A stretch of 64,000 bases of DNA, from the NCBI RefSeq assembly GCF_902167145.1, contig NC_050097.1, positions 112,563,982 to 112,627,981 of the forward strand. The letters are read 5' to 3'. Of this stretch, positions 22,421-34,327 are shown piece by piece. The DNA is from Zea mays. Its lineage: Eukaryota > Streptophyta > Magnoliopsida > Poales > Poaceae. The stretch's first letter is position 1; each line of letters opens with the position of its first letter. The notes under the pieces are model-generated. The model was given only the letters and a program-made list of their open reading frames with translations, did no database searches and was not told where the DNA came from. The translations under genes were made by a program, and so were the position numbers.

Positions 22421-23140
22421 TTGCGAAATATTGCGCTGCCGAATCTGGATGAAGTCGCTTGACCATTGCTTCAATGACGATGTCATCTAGTACATTTGGT
22501 GCTTGAGCGCGAAGTTGTAGAAACTTTCGAACATATGCTTAAAGATATTCATCCGGGTCTTGGGCACATTAGAATAGAGTCAGAGTAGTTATGGGCTTCG
22601 TTTGGATGCCCCATGACAAACGGCTTGGCCATTACTGCTGAATTGCCTCCATACGGAGATATGGTAGTTTTGTAACTCATCAAAAATTGCTCTGTCTGAC
22701 AAGCCATCATATACAACAGTTGATGCGGTCTATACAATGTTGGTCATGGTGTATAGGGGAGAAGTGCTATCATAGAAGAAGGTGTCATGATTGTGACCTT
22801 CAGGGTGGAGATTTCTTATGTTCTGGTAATATGGCTCTTCTACTTGCTCATCTTATTATGTCAAGTGATGTAACTCTTCTGATGCTTCGTCAAATTTGTC
22901 GTTGTAGCTGGGTGACTCAAGGCATCTTTTTCTTTCTTTTTCTCGACTTATTGTTGAATAGCTTCGAGGTTTTGGATTTCTTATCAAGGACATCATGTGG
23001 TGGAGGGTACACAACCTTTTTCTCTCCCTTTTCTTGATCATTGCCTTCAGGAAGATGTATCTCTTCAAGCTAGTTTTGATCTATTGGAGCCAGTACAGAG
23101 CCGACATATATGTTTCTTTTTGGTGGTCGTGAGTTAACCA
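22421..23140 (-). pseudogene. gag: Element H gag fragment (Tat-lineage, decayed)
   Basis: On the minus strand the sequence starts just after a primer-binding site. It yields recognisable Gag pieces also present in element F: FLMSYKTTISPYGGNSAVMAK near 22620-22690 and AAQYFARKPA near 22430. Several stops and shifts interrupt it, and similarity ends abruptly at about 22421. As in element F, gag follows the primer-binding site directly. What lay downstream is lost, so it cannot be told whether H had pol. Confidence 0.7.
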
Positions 23141-23142
23141 TA

Positions 23143-23153
23143 GGTGGGCGCTA
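23143..23153 (-). other. Primer-binding site of element H
   Basis: Minus-strand TAGCGCCCACC, between the LTR end (23155) and the gag start, matches TGGCGCCCACC at 10 of 11 positions. Confidence 0.6.
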
Positions 23154-23154
23154 A

Positions 23155-23540
23155 TGTTGGTCACATGTAAAGATTCCTAGAGAGAACCAAAACAGGGCAA
23201 CACAATTAAAGTAATATGGTCCCTTCCCCCTTGGTTCACTTAAGAATAACATGGTCAAATCAAGAGGAGAAGGTCAAGACAGATAAGGTTGTTTTATGAG
23301 AGAACTTGAAAGTATAAGAATACACACGTTATGTGATCCATATGTCCCATCTTTTTTTATTCACATAATATTACAAAGATATCTTCAGATGATCGAAGGC
23401 AATTTAAAAATGTCCTTGCTCTGACAACTTCGGATGCTGGTCGATCCAACGAAAAAACACACATGTAGATCGTAAAGAAAAACCAGCTCCCCATGTATGA
23501 GTAGTGTACTGCTATTTATATGGTCAACGCAACATACAAC
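23155..23540 (-). repeat. Element H partial LTR
   Basis: It begins TGTTGGTCACATG next to the primer-binding site. It shares with the C and F LTRs the GGCAACACAATT block and a promoter-like TATTTATA in reverse near 23514. The expected CCCCAACA end is not found, so the LTR is truncated near 23540. That boundary is approximate. Confidence 0.55.
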
Positions 23541-25940
23541 TTTATATATATATAGTATATGTATTTAGAGCCTTGGGCTCTGTTTAACTACAGGAAGCCC
23601 CGACCACCCGCCCGGTTGACAAGGTGCACCATCCGGTCCACCCACTATAATGTTTACGATTAGTTATACACAGGTTTATGCTCATGTACCATCATATAAA
23701 ACCAACCGCTCTACCTGGCCTTCCACGATGGCCGAGACTAGGGTTCCAGCGCGGTGAAGCCAGCACGACCATGGCAGACAAGCATCCCCACAGACGAGAT
23801 GCATGATGGATCGCCTCCCCGTCATCGTTCCAGAGGTGCCTTCCCTTCGTTCCCCTCATTGTCATCCCTCCCCTAACCTTACCTCCTTTCCCCGCACATA
23901 GATGCAGCCAGTTTCTTCTTCCCCTATCTTCATCTTCCTCGCAGCGCCGGTGCTATATCTCCAGACTGCCCCTGCTCCACGCCGACCCGTTCTCTAGCGG
24001 GACTGGGCTGTTGTTCCTAGCGGCGGTGGTGTTCCGTAGCGCGACAGCGAAATCGACGATCGTAGGAACGCGCTCGACTTTGACTCTCTAGGCACCGCCA
24101 ACCGCATCGTCCTTTGTGAGGACTCCCCTCATGTGCCAATCGCTGTGTCTGCAGCGACTTGGCCTCCCCTCCACCGACCAGATCCACACCGCCAACAGGC
24201 TCACCGCCGACGACCCCGACTCACTGCTCAGTTCGGGCCAGGAGTTCGTCATCCTACTCCCCTGTTAGGTGGAACAAGTGGAGGTGTAGTTCTAATTTTG
24301 GCTACTGCCGTGGTATGTGTCGATTTCTGCTAATTTGGTAATTTGAATTTTCCAATGTAGAAATGCAGAGCCAATATCACTATTTGGTACCGCCTGATCC
24401 TACTCTCTTATCTGTTTGGGCCATAAGACTATGTGTTTGCATAAAAAAAATTCACTATTGTGTTAAAAAGAACATAAATTCACTATTTATTTTTATGTCT
24501 GGTATTATCAATCCATGTCCCCTGAATCCAGTAGTTTCACCCAAGAGATAATCTAAATTCATAAATCGAATGCTAAGGGGCATCATGGATTGTTGTACTG
24601 TCTTATGTAGTCTGTTCATTTTATTATGCACTTGTTTATAGTTTAGACAGTGTATCTGGTGTCACTACTCACTATATTATGATGTTTCCGACGAGTTAAG
24701 TTGAGTTGAAGCTTGTGTCACTAGATTATACTAAGTTCAGGCTATAACCTGCTCAGTCATTGCACATGTCATACCAGCACTATCTTGTCCTAAAACAAAA
24801 TATTGGTAGCTTATGTCCACCGTGATCCAGTTTTATGTGAATTTCCAATAGTCAACTGATTCTTGTGTCACAAATATTATTATTTTTGTCTAGTTTACTA
24901 GTGTCCAAGCTACATTGATCCCATGCTTAATTAGTCACCAGATCAAGGCTTCTCTTGCCTAAGAGATTTTGTTTTTTTCCAGATTGCAGCTAAGCCAGAA
25001 GAAAAGGCGGAAGAAGAGCCAGAATTCCCATTAGAAGTCATCTCAAATGCTGGAGGTGTACCCATAGTGATGAATGAAACTATTGGGTTTAATTTTGATA
25101 GTGACACAAAATCTTCCATTCCAGGACGTTATGCAACTCTGCCATCTGTTCTACAAGATTGCTATTAAGGTTGTAGAGAATGATGACATTTACACAAAAT
25201 ACTCCAACGAAAGTTACGACACATTTAGTTGTTTTTTATGCTACAATTACCTCAAAATACTTCTTGATGCATTTTACGTCAATTTACAAAATTCTTGATG
25301 CGTTTTATGTCAATTTATGAAATTCTTGATGTATTTTACGCCAATTTACAATATCTTTATGCATTTTACGACAACCTTGTGCGAAGCGAGATACACAACA
25401 GCTATTCAAATTGTGTGTGATTTTTACGCCCCGAACAGTGGACTTCTTACCCATTATAAAGTCAACTGTAGTTTACACTAAATTATACACAATTTTACAC
25501 TTCTTTTGTATCAGTTTTATGCTAAAATGGACAAAGCAAGATATACAACAACTACCACAAATCTTACGTATCTTTTACGCAACGTTTAGAATAAAGTGGT
25601 AATTGTCCTACATTTATCACGATTTTACAGCACTACTTTCCTAATCTCAAACCAACCCAGATCTACGCACACACTGGTCACGTATATACAATAGCATAAA
25701 TGGTCTGACGTCTTGATATTGCATGGTTTATGATGTTACGTTTCATGTTATTATGCAGTCGTAAACACCGAACAAACTTGTAAAGTCGTCCCACGTGATT
25801 TGCGCGTCAGCAGATTCTTTTTGCATGGTTTATGCACATTATTCAATCTGTTTATCCCGGTATAATTGCTGACGCATGCATAGGTGAACTGCCTTCCCAG
25901 ATTCGTTGCATGGTATATACAAATTCTATAACTCGATTAT
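23541..25940 (+). pseudogene. Gene-fragment-like region, identity unknown
   Basis: The first part (about 23700-24280) is GC-rich and exon-like, with short codable runs such as PSTDQIHTANRLTADDPD near 24160-24220 ending in a stop. An AT-rich stretch follows, with intron-like composition. At 24985 a consensus splice acceptor (TTTTTTCCAG) precedes a good coding run (AAKPEEKAEEEPEFPLEV ...) of about 35 codons. I do not recognise the protein. It is not continuous with any transposon frame, so it could be a captured or relict host gene. Element F is inserted at its right end. Confidence 0.4.
25261..25376. repeat. Short tandem repeat, about 31 bp period, about 3.7 copies
   Basis: Successive units start TTCTTGATGCATTTTACG, TTCTTGATGCGTTTTATG and TTCTTGATGTATTTTACG, followed by a partial unit at about 25354. 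Each unit contains CAATTTA. The units differ at only a few positions. Confidence 0.75.
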
Positions 25941-26614
25941 TGTTGTTCATTGTTCTCAAATGCTATACAACAAGAACAAGCCAACACGATTGTCAAGAGA
26001 CCTTCGTCCTTCGAAGCATTATTTCCTTTTAGATATAATGATCTTCAGACGAAGGTCATGAAGGACATATCTTCATCATCTCAGTGAACAAATATAAATA
26101 ATGGTACATGAAATACAAAAGAACATAAATAATGATTATGAATTAATAAGTTACTTATATTCTCATTTCATAAACATGAACAAATATTAAAAATATTTGT
26201 ATTACATTGATACCTTCGGCTTGCCAGAAGGTTAAGATGCGAGAATGACGCGAGAGTGATTACAATCTAGCGTGAACAGTACGATGTTACTGTTCATCTA
26301 TTTATAGGCATGGGACGCAGCCCAGACAAAGTTACATTTATGTCCCTGATGTCTACTTTAAATCACAATGCGAGTTATCAAGGACTAAGTAGTCTTTCCC
26401 CCCTTATGTTGATTTCGTCCTTCATCTTCGCTATCATACCAAGTCGAAGATCCTTTAGACATAGCTTTGGCGTCCATCCATGCTGCCTTCGGGCTGTATC
26501 CTCATATCACATGCCTTCATCCCAAATCCGAAGCTTCCTATAATAGTCTATGTCATACTGAAAACATGGTTAGTCACGTTTTTGAGGAGCTTCGGAAAAA
26601 GAAGGCCCCCAACA
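25941..26614 (-). repeat. Element F, 3' LTR (674 bp)
   Basis: On the plus strand it starts TGTTGTTCATTG and ends GGCCCCCAACA. A minus-strand TATAAATA is at 26299-26306. It pairs with 59159-59836. Confidence 0.88.
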
Positions 26615-26908
26615 GTTGCCCTCCCAGTATTAATTTGTTTCTTTGTAACAAATTTAGACTGTGACGTGAATGAAGGCCTTCAGCCGAAGGTCCGAAAAAA
26701 CACCTTTCCTTCGCTAGAATAGTGAAAGACACTGACATGCATGACCCACCAAATTGTGAGGCGCTAAGCATATAAATAGGAACTCGCATTGACAGCATTT
26801 GCTATGCCACTTGAGTTGCTTGCGCTTATTTTAGACATTCTGAATTCTCTTGCTCTGTCGAGTTTTGATTGAATTTTAAGCTTCGGCAATCGTGCAACCG
26901 TTGTTTAG

Positions 26909-29900
26909 ATGGCTGAAGAGAAGAAGATTGCTGACCCTGCACTGGCTGGGTTTTACGAAGCTATGGAGAAGACAAATACGGAGAAGATTACCAATGAGAT
27001 GCTGGCTGGGTTATCTGAAGATTCTAACGATGGTGAAAGTTTTGACTCAGAAAGTGGAAACGAAGGTGCCGAAGATTGGCCCTGGCAGCCGAGTCATACC
27101 ATCTTTGGGAAATCAACCATCAAACAGAGTCAGATTGATGCATTGAAAGGAAGATACTTTCGCGATATTTCAATCGCAAGGGCTGGAGGAGATAGCAGTG
27201 CCCCTGTGCCCAAAGCTGACGAAGTGGTTGTGTATAGGAGCTTCATGAAAGCAGGGCTTCGATTCCCACTGAAATTTTTTTTGGTTGAGGTCTTGACGAC
27301 TTTTGAAATTTACCTTCATCAGATCACCCCCAAAGCTATTATCAGAATGGGGATTTTCATTTGAGCCCTGAGAAGTCAGGGTTTAGAGTCGAATGCAAAA
27401 TGCTTCTGTAACATGCACGAGCTGTCTTATGAGACAAAGGCTACTGGCAAAGAACAATATCATAATAATTTTGGTTGTTACGGCTTCGTGCCCCGCTCTA
27501 ATGTGAGCTATCCAGTCCCGACATTTTGGAAGAGGTGGCCAGGAGCTTGGATGCAAGAGTGGTTTTATGTGAAGAACGACTTAGTTGAAAGAGAAGATAT
27601 AAAGGGGATCATTCAACGTCCTATCTGGTCTCGGCATTAGGAGGCTAGCCACTGCCCTTGGTAATGATATTCAAGCATGCCAGATGGCCTTTAACACTGT
27701 ATGCACTTATATTGGCACGAGGGACTTAGTCCAGGAGCATATTGCTTATAGAGTGTGGCCTCTTGGAAGTGGCTAGGAGATGCCGAAGGAGACTGCTGCC
27801 GGGTCGAGTCAAAACAACTTAGTTTATCTGAAATACACCTTCAGATACAGAGATCAATTCGATGAGCCGAACGATGACTGGCTGGATCGTATTGAGGCAA
27901 CTAGTGATGAATTGATTGGGGCCTATACAAGGGTCGAAGATGATGCCATGACATTAGCCTTCGGAGGAGGAGGCAAGAAGAGATTGAACAGAGTTTTTGA
28001 TGTAATTGGTTTTGTGTACCCAGACTATTGTTATCCCTTGCAAAAGAAGGGAAAGAAAAGAAAGGTTGCTACTTCGGCCATCCCTGCCATGCTGAAGGGA
28101 AAAAAGATTAAAGTTTTGACACACTGGCCCAGGTACATTCAAATGGCCAAAGTGCCTAAGCTTACTGAGGGGCCTTCTTTCGCTGTTGAGCTAGAGTACC
28201 CCGCTCCTGCTGAAGCCAAGGGAGAATCGGCTGAAGTGTCGAAATCAATGGTAATAGCGGAACAGGAGAAAACCGAGACGGCCGAAGTGCCGAAGCATCC
28301 TGCCGAATATAAGGAGAAAATGGCCAAAGGATCAGAATCAAAAAAGCCGACAGGGCAACCAAAAACCCTGAGCCCACCACAAGAACTGGAGTTGCCAAAG
28401 GTGTTTGAAATTTCTGCAATAACTCCAAAGAGGAGAAGAGTGGCCAGCGTACTAGACGTTGTCATTGAATCTGCAAAGGTACAGGCTCCTGCTTCAAAGC
28501 TTGATAAAGAAGGCGACATTCCAAAGAAATCTGATGAAGCTAGGATATCACAAGATACTGCTGAAGCCGGACCGCCAACTTGTACTGAAGCAAAACCTTC
28601 GTGAGCTACTTTGATTTTGGAAAAAGAATGCATACCCGAGAAGATTGAATCTCTTACCCCGAAGCGCCTACTGAAGAGCTAGATTTTATCATACGACATG
28701 CTTCGGGGAAACAGTTGTAGGAAGAGCAGATTGCCGAAGCCAAGCAATATGCTAGGGATTTAAAGTACCCAAAAGGATCCTTGGTGTATAATGGCACTGA
28801 TGAAGACGACTTTTTGTACTGCCTTTCGGACAACAAGGAGATATCTGTTTGCTGGGAGATGGCAAGGAATATAGGGTTTCCGAAGCTAGAGCTTGGCCTA
28901 TCTGCAATGTCGAAGGATGACCTTGCAGACAGCCTCGCTTATAGCAGCCTGAAGGTAAAGATGTTTTGACTTATAAACAGATTATTTTTTGTATATTTTT
29001 ATTATTATGCTGATCCCCCCTTTTTTGTAGGGCTTAATCTTGAGCAATGCTTTAAGGGCACGAAAGCTGCCAAATAGCCCTTGGGAACCTTCGGTCAGAG
29101 GTCATCAGACTAAGGAATGAAGCCCTTGAAAAAGATAAAATTCTGCTTTCCTTAGTGGATAGGCTAAAGAGCAGCGAAGCAAAACTTAATGCACAATAAG
29201 AAAGCTCATAAAGCCGAAGTTGAAAGCCTAAAGAAAAAGCTTGCCGAAATGAATGAGAACTTTGAAGTGGAGAAAGCGAAACAGGAATTAAGCAAATTGA
29301 CTAGTTCAAGATTGCAAAAGAATGTGGATGAGCTTCGCAAATCGAAGGAGAGATATTATGACAAATCCTTGGATTACGCTAAGCAATTGAAAGATAGTTT
29401 TGCATGAAGGCGATCCCAAAGGAGTCATTGAAAGGATCGGCGAAGAAGCTTTTGAGGAAATACTTAGTGACCATGGGGATTTCTGCGCCTTCGCTGGTGC
29501 CAGAGGGGTTGCAGCAGTTTTGGAGAAAACTGGTTGTGAATATGTTAAAGCTGCAGCCTAGGCAGAAGCCGTCTTCTCCATAGACGACACGAAGGAGCCT
29601 TCAGTCGAAGCTACTTTGATGGGCAGGAAATTCTATTCCAATGTTTGGATGAAGGGCGGCCACGAGATAGTCGACAAAGCTATAAAGAAAAATGAAAAAG
29701 AATCCCATGATGCCCGAGAAGAAGCTAAGCGAGCCGAAGAGGCTGCTGAGCGCGCAAGGCGTCTAGGTATTATTACTGAATTTTGGCTTTGGTGTTTGTT
29801 TTTTATTTCGGATTAACAACTTGTTCTTTACTACAACTAAACTTTCACCGCCGCCTGAGCCATATGATCCCGAGGTCGATCCAGTCATGAGGGTGGCACT

Positions 29901-29991
29901 AGAAATGATAAGGGTTGCCGAAGAAGCCGTTGACGAAGTTGTCAACAAACTCCTAAATGAAGCTACCAAGAAGATATTGAAAGAAGACTGA
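26909..29991 (+). pseudogene. Opposite-strand extra gene of element F (putative gypsy-type transposon domain and coiled coil)
   Basis: This gene runs antisense to element F. From the ATG at 26909 it encodes an acidic N-terminus. A domain with VVVYRSFMKAGLRFPLKFF, HQITPKAIIRM and FGCYGFVPRSN follows, matching the antisense gene of element E and resembling the Pfam family 'putative gypsy type transposon' as I recall it. Next come a Lys/Glu/Pro-rich linker (28050-28600) and a coiled-coil C-terminus (29190-29990). A consensus intron at 28955-29030 (AAG|GTAAAG to TTTTGTAG|GG) falls where E's first intron falls. A second donor is likely at 29767. Lesions include TGA at 27362-27364 (E has Trp), a frameshift near 27620, TAG at 27775-27777 and several stops after 28604. 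The function is unknown, and such extra genes are known from Tat-lineage elements such as Grande. Confidence 0.72.
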
Positions 29992-30438
29992 ATTATTGTG
30001 TACTAAGAAATGTAATTTTCGTGTATGAGTCAAACATCGAACATTTATATGTATATTAATGTAATATATTTCTTTGCAATGCATGAAATCTATGTGCTTA
30101 CCTGTTTTTTGAGCCTTCGGCGAAAAAACACCTTCCCTTCTTTTCATGCTTCACAAATAAAAAATCACCCCTTCTTATGTCGTAGCTGTTATATAATATC
30201 GTTGTCGACAAAGATTTTCTTGGTATGTAAAATTATAGCTACCGAAGGTACACTTTGTGCTTCAGCACATTGTTCCATTCATCAAATATTTTGATTTGAA
30301 AGAAGCATCTTTTCTTCTCCACGGTTTTGTTGCTGATGCGATAAGATGTATGATGTAATGCTATGCGAAATGATGCGATGATATGATGCAGCATGATGTT
30401 TATGCCGAAGATACACACCCACTCGAAAACGCATGCAG
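29992..30438. other. Element F spacer
   Basis: AT-rich sequence between the opposite-strand gene and the tandem repeats. No gene is seen. Confidence 0.6.
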
Positions 30439-30782
30439 ACTCTGCATCCCCTTAAAACAACTTTTGAGTCTCTTCACCTTTTACTCAGGTGATATTTCAG
30501 CTCTGCATCCCCTTAGGAACGACTTTGGAGCTAAGCTCTGTATCCCCTTAGGAACGACTTTGGAGCTTCTTCACCTTCTATTTCGGTGGCATTTAAGCTC
30601 TGCATCCCCTTAGGAACGACTTTTGAGTTTCTTCACCTTTTATTTCGGTGGCATCTTGGCTCTACATTCCCTTAAGAACAACTTTTGAGCTTCAGAACTT
30701 ACTCTGCGCTCCCTTAGGAACAACTTTGTAGCTTCAGAACTTACTCTACGCTCCCTTAGGAACGACTTTGTAGCTTCGAAAG
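30439..30782. repeat. Tandem repeat array in element F, seven degenerate units
   Basis: Each unit begins CTCTGCATCCCCTTAGGAAC or a close variant and continues GACTTTGGAGCTTC. Unit length varies between about 35 and 62 bp because a TTCACCTTTTATTTCGGTGG segment is present or absent. Units start at about 30439, 30501, 30536, 30598, 30660, 30704 and 30746. Related units in reverse complement occur at the same place in element E. Confidence 0.8.
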
Positions 30783-30951
30783 TATTGATACGGCGATGCG
30801 CTCCACACTCGATGGTGCAACCACGATATTATTACATCAAATTGGAGATTAATCCTTTGTGAATTGTTTTTCATGCAAGAAAATAAAATGGAAGCGAAAA
30901 ACTAAGATATATCAGGGTAGGATATTCTTTAATCGAATCACTGTGGCACCT

Positions 30952-31466
30952 TTAATAGATGTGTTTCGACTCTGGCACAATGTTGTTGACTGTGCGAGCT
31001 TCGGACTCCTCCCAAAGGTCACGCTGTTGCTGAGCGTGGTGGTGCCCTTCTAGCTGTTGACTGCGGACCAGGGCAGGTGCTAGCGGTGGTGGTGGTGGCA
31101 ACTGGGCCCAGTAAGCTTGAGAATGGTTTGCCGAAGCGATAGAGGCCGAATGTTGTTGATTGCCTACATACTCCGGGATGTAAGGAGAGTAGCACGAAGC
31201 GGTATGTAGAACCTGCTTTGGCTGATTCTGCCGTGCTTCAGCTTCGGCAATTTCTTTCTGCTTCTAAATCGTAACCTGGCACGTCCTTGTGGTATGCCCC
31301 ATATCTTCACCGCAGAACAGACAAAACAGTTTCCTGGGTTGATCTCCATATCTTCCTCCGAAGCTTCTCCCCCCTCTACCTCTTGGAGCCGGTGGCCTAA
31401 AAGAGCTTTGTTGTGCTCCTGACGACTGAGAGCTATGCTGCTGCCTTTGAGTATGGTTTCCCCTGT
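30952..31466 (-). pseudogene. gag: Element F gag, C-terminal part with zinc knuckle
   Basis: This is the third piece of a Gag split by two insertions. On the minus strand it continues from 41097 with a Gln/Ser/Arg/Gly-rich stretch (PRGRGGRSFGGRYG). A CCHC-like knuckle (CLFCGEDMGHTTRTC) follows near 31270-31320, then a Pro-rich tail (PPPPP), and it ends at the TAA at 30952-30954. The reading frame is open within this piece. After it comes spacer rather than protease, showing that pol is absent from this element. Confidence 0.83.
31462..31466. repeat. Target-site duplication CCTGT of element E (left copy)
   Basis: CCTGT precedes the LTR start at 31467 and recurs at 41097-41101 directly after the other LTR. 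Confidence 0.92.
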
Positions 31467-32098
31467 TGTTGGGGGTATGCTTCGTAGCCGAAGATCCTAA
31501 AGAAAGAAAACACCTTCGGCAGATCCTCTCAAGAGCAGCGCCGAAGCTATCTCCTATAAAGCTTCGGCACAGTGACATGCCTCAAGACGAAGGGGTGAAC
31601 CGACTTAAAGATGAAATGACCTAAAAGACCCATGATGTTCTGTGCCTTTATTATAGTCGATTGTAAAGGGCATAAATGTAATTATACACATGCTACGCTT
31701 TGTGCCTATAAATAGGTGAACAGTACCCCTCTACAGTTCACACAATCTTGTAATCGCTGACACATTACACTGGAATTATTGCTTTCTGCCAAGGCGAAGG
31801 TATAAATGTACCTAAATATTATGTTTTAATATTTAGGTTTGTATAATAAAATATGTGAATAATATTATCTGTTTTTGGTACATCTTTCTCTAATGTTTTA
31901 TATTTTATATTTCATTTTACATTGTCTTATAAGTCTGATCACGAAGGTGTGACCTTCGTGATATTTTGCTCATGGCCTTCGTTCGAAGTTAATTAAATCC
32001 TTGGGGAGATAATGCTTCAGCAGACGAAGGGCATTAATATTTAACATTTTATGTTGCCTTGTTCTTAATTCATAGCATTTACGAACAAGTCCCCAACA
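31467..32098 (+). repeat. Element E, 5' LTR (632 bp)
   Basis: It starts TGTTGGGGGTATG and ends GTCCCCAACA. A TATAAATA box is at 31707-31714. A short palindrome AAGGTGTGACCTTCGTGA-like block lies near 31940. Confidence 0.93.
31707..31714 (+). promoter_or_regulatory. TATA box of the element E 5' LTR
   Basis: TATAAATA follows GTGCC and precedes GGTGAACAGTAC. The 3' LTR retains it. The same block is recognisable in the C and F LTRs. Confidence 0.7.
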
Positions 32099-32099
32099 T

Positions 32100-32110
32100 T
32101 GGCGCCCACC
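32100..32110 (+). other. Primer-binding site of element E
   Basis: TGGCGCCCACC starts one base after the LTR end. Element F has the identical motif on the minus strand at 59147-59157. Confidence 0.82.
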
Positions 32111-32138
32111 TCCGGTGAACTCCCTTCCACTTTTTGAG

Positions 32139-34327
32139 ATGATGGCTTCATTCAACAACCAAGCTGCAGCTGCTTCGACTTCGAAGCTGGTACTCCCGAT
32201 AACAGGCGGTTCATGCTCAGAGCCGGCCAAAAAGAAGCAGAAGAAGGAGGCACAGAGAAGGGTACTGCATGTCGGGGTGCAGGGACCCTTCATCAAGTCA
32301 AGATGGTCTCACATCCCAATTACCTTCTCCCAAGAGGACGTTCAGCTCAAGGATTACCCTCACAATGATGCTATGGTTATTTCTTGTGTTATCAAAGGGT
32401 TTCTGGTCCACAATGTTCTGGTTGATACAGGCAGTGCAGCGGATATTATATTTACTAAGGCCTTCAGACAGATGCAAGAGCCAGAGGATAAGATTCTTGA
32501 TGCTACACACCCTCTTTGTGGCTTCGGAGGAAGGCAGATTGTAGCGCTCGACAAGATCACGATGCCGCTGACCTTTGGATTTGTCAACGATACAAGAACT
32601 GAGCAAGTTGTGTTTGACATTGTCGACATGGAGTACCCCTACAATGCAATCATTGGTCGGGGGACACTCAATGCTTTTGAAGCAATTCTCCATCCAGCAT
32701 ATCTATGCATGAAGATACCTTTGGACCAAGGGCCTATTGATATTCATGGAAGTCAGGAAGCTGCCAGAAAGGCTGAAGGAAACTGGACAGACTCAAAAGC
32801 AATCCATAATATAGATGGAGCCGAAGCTTGTGAGCAGTACAAGTACAGAAGGGAGAAGGCTGCTTCAGCCGATCAGCCGAGGCCCATGCTCTTATGTGAA
32901 GATATAGCAGAGCAGAAGGTGTTGCTGGGATCTCAATTGTCTGAGGAACAGGAGAAAAACCTAACAAGGTTTTTGTTCAACAACAAAGATGTCTTCGCAT
33001 GGTCCGCCAACGATCTCTGTGGTGTCAACAGGGATGTCATTGAACACTCGCTCAATGTCGATCCATCCTTTAGACCCAGAAAGCAGAGGCTTCAGAAAAT
33101 GTCTGATGACAAAGTTGAAGGTTCTCGGAATGAAGTGAAAAGACTTCTTAGCGCTGGAGTCATCAGAGAAGTAAAATACCCAGAATGGCTAGCTAACACT
33201 GTTATGGTGAAGAAGGCCAATAGTAAATGGAGAATGTGCATTGATTTTACTGATCTTAACAAGACTTGTCCGAAGGATGAGTTTCCATTACCAAGGATAG
33301 ATTCTCTAGTAGATGCAGCAGCTTCATCAGAACTCATGAGTCTACTAGATTGTTATTTAGGCTACCATCAAATCTGGATGAAGAAGGAAGATGAGACCAG
33401 CTTCATAACCCCCAGTGGTACATATTGTTATCTTCGGATGCCTGAGGGGCTCAAGAATGCTGGAGGAAGCTTCAGCAGAATGACAACAAAAGTCCTTCAT
33501 TCTCAGATAGGCAGAAATGTGCTAACATATGTTGATGATATCATAGTAAAAAGCACGAAGCAAGAAAATCACATTGTTGATTTGCAGGAAACATTTGCTA
33601 ACTTTAGGCAAGCTGGCCTGAAGTTGAATCCAGAAAAATGTGTCTTCGGAGTAAAGAAGGGGAAATTCCTTGGTTGTTTAGTTTCAACAAAAGGGATCGA
33701 AGCTAATCCAAACAAAATCGAAGCTATTCTTCGGATGGAGCCGCCAAGCACAAAGAAGGGAGCTCAACGGCTGACAGGAAGACTGGCATCTTTGAACCGA
33801 TTCATATCTAGATCAGCAGAGAGAAATTTACCATTCTTTGAAGTGCTGAAGTCGGCCGAAGTCTTTCAATGGGGATCAGCTCAGCAGAAAGCCTTCGAAG
33901 AGCTGAAGCAGTACCTGATGATCTAACGACGCTAACTCCACCCACGCCAGGGGCTCCTCTGCAGTTGTATGTGGCAGCTTCGCACTCTGCAGTGAGTGCG
34001 GCACTTGTACAGGAGAAGCTTGAAGGACAAAACAAAAAGCAAGTCCCAGTATATTTTGTTTCCAAAGTGTTGAGCTTTTCAAAGAAAAATTACACAGAGT
34101 TGGAAAAAGTGTTGTATGCTGTCTTAATGGCTTCCAGGAAGCTTCGGCATTATTTCTAGGCTTAACATATAATTGTTCCCTCATCACAGCCTCTGAAGGA
34201 TATTATGAGGAACAGAGAAGATACTGGAAGGGTTGGAAAGTGGGCTGCAGAGCTCAATGAATTCACCATTGACTACGTGCATAGAACTTCAATTCAATCT
34301 CAGGCGCTAGCAGACTTCATAGCTGAC
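32139..34327 (+). pseudogene. pol: Element E pol, part 1: protease, reverse transcriptase, first RNase H
   Basis: The first ATG is at 32139, only about 30 bp after the primer-binding site. A short basic leader (KKKQKKEAQRR) comes first, then the protease with LVDTGSAADIIF near 32418. Reverse transcriptase has MCIDFTDLNKTCPKDEF and LTYVDDIIVKS (about 33520-33555). The first RNase H begins LQLYVAASHSAVSAALVQE (about 33960) and includes YFVSKVLSFSKKNYTELEK. The first frame stays open to 33926. A frameshift near 33920 follows, then stops at 34157-34159 and 34163-34165 and a TAG at 34328-34330. Gag, normally about 400-500 residues upstream, is missing. This is a Tat-lineage enzyme set, inactive in this copy. 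Confidence 0.88.

Noticed and set aside
28139..28633. Minus-strand 164-codon frame
   Set aside because: Shadow of the low-complexity linker in the element F antisense gene.
26909..29991. Reading this as a host gene
   Set aside because: Its homologue lies at the equivalent place in element E, inside LTR boundaries, so it belongs to the retrotransposon.
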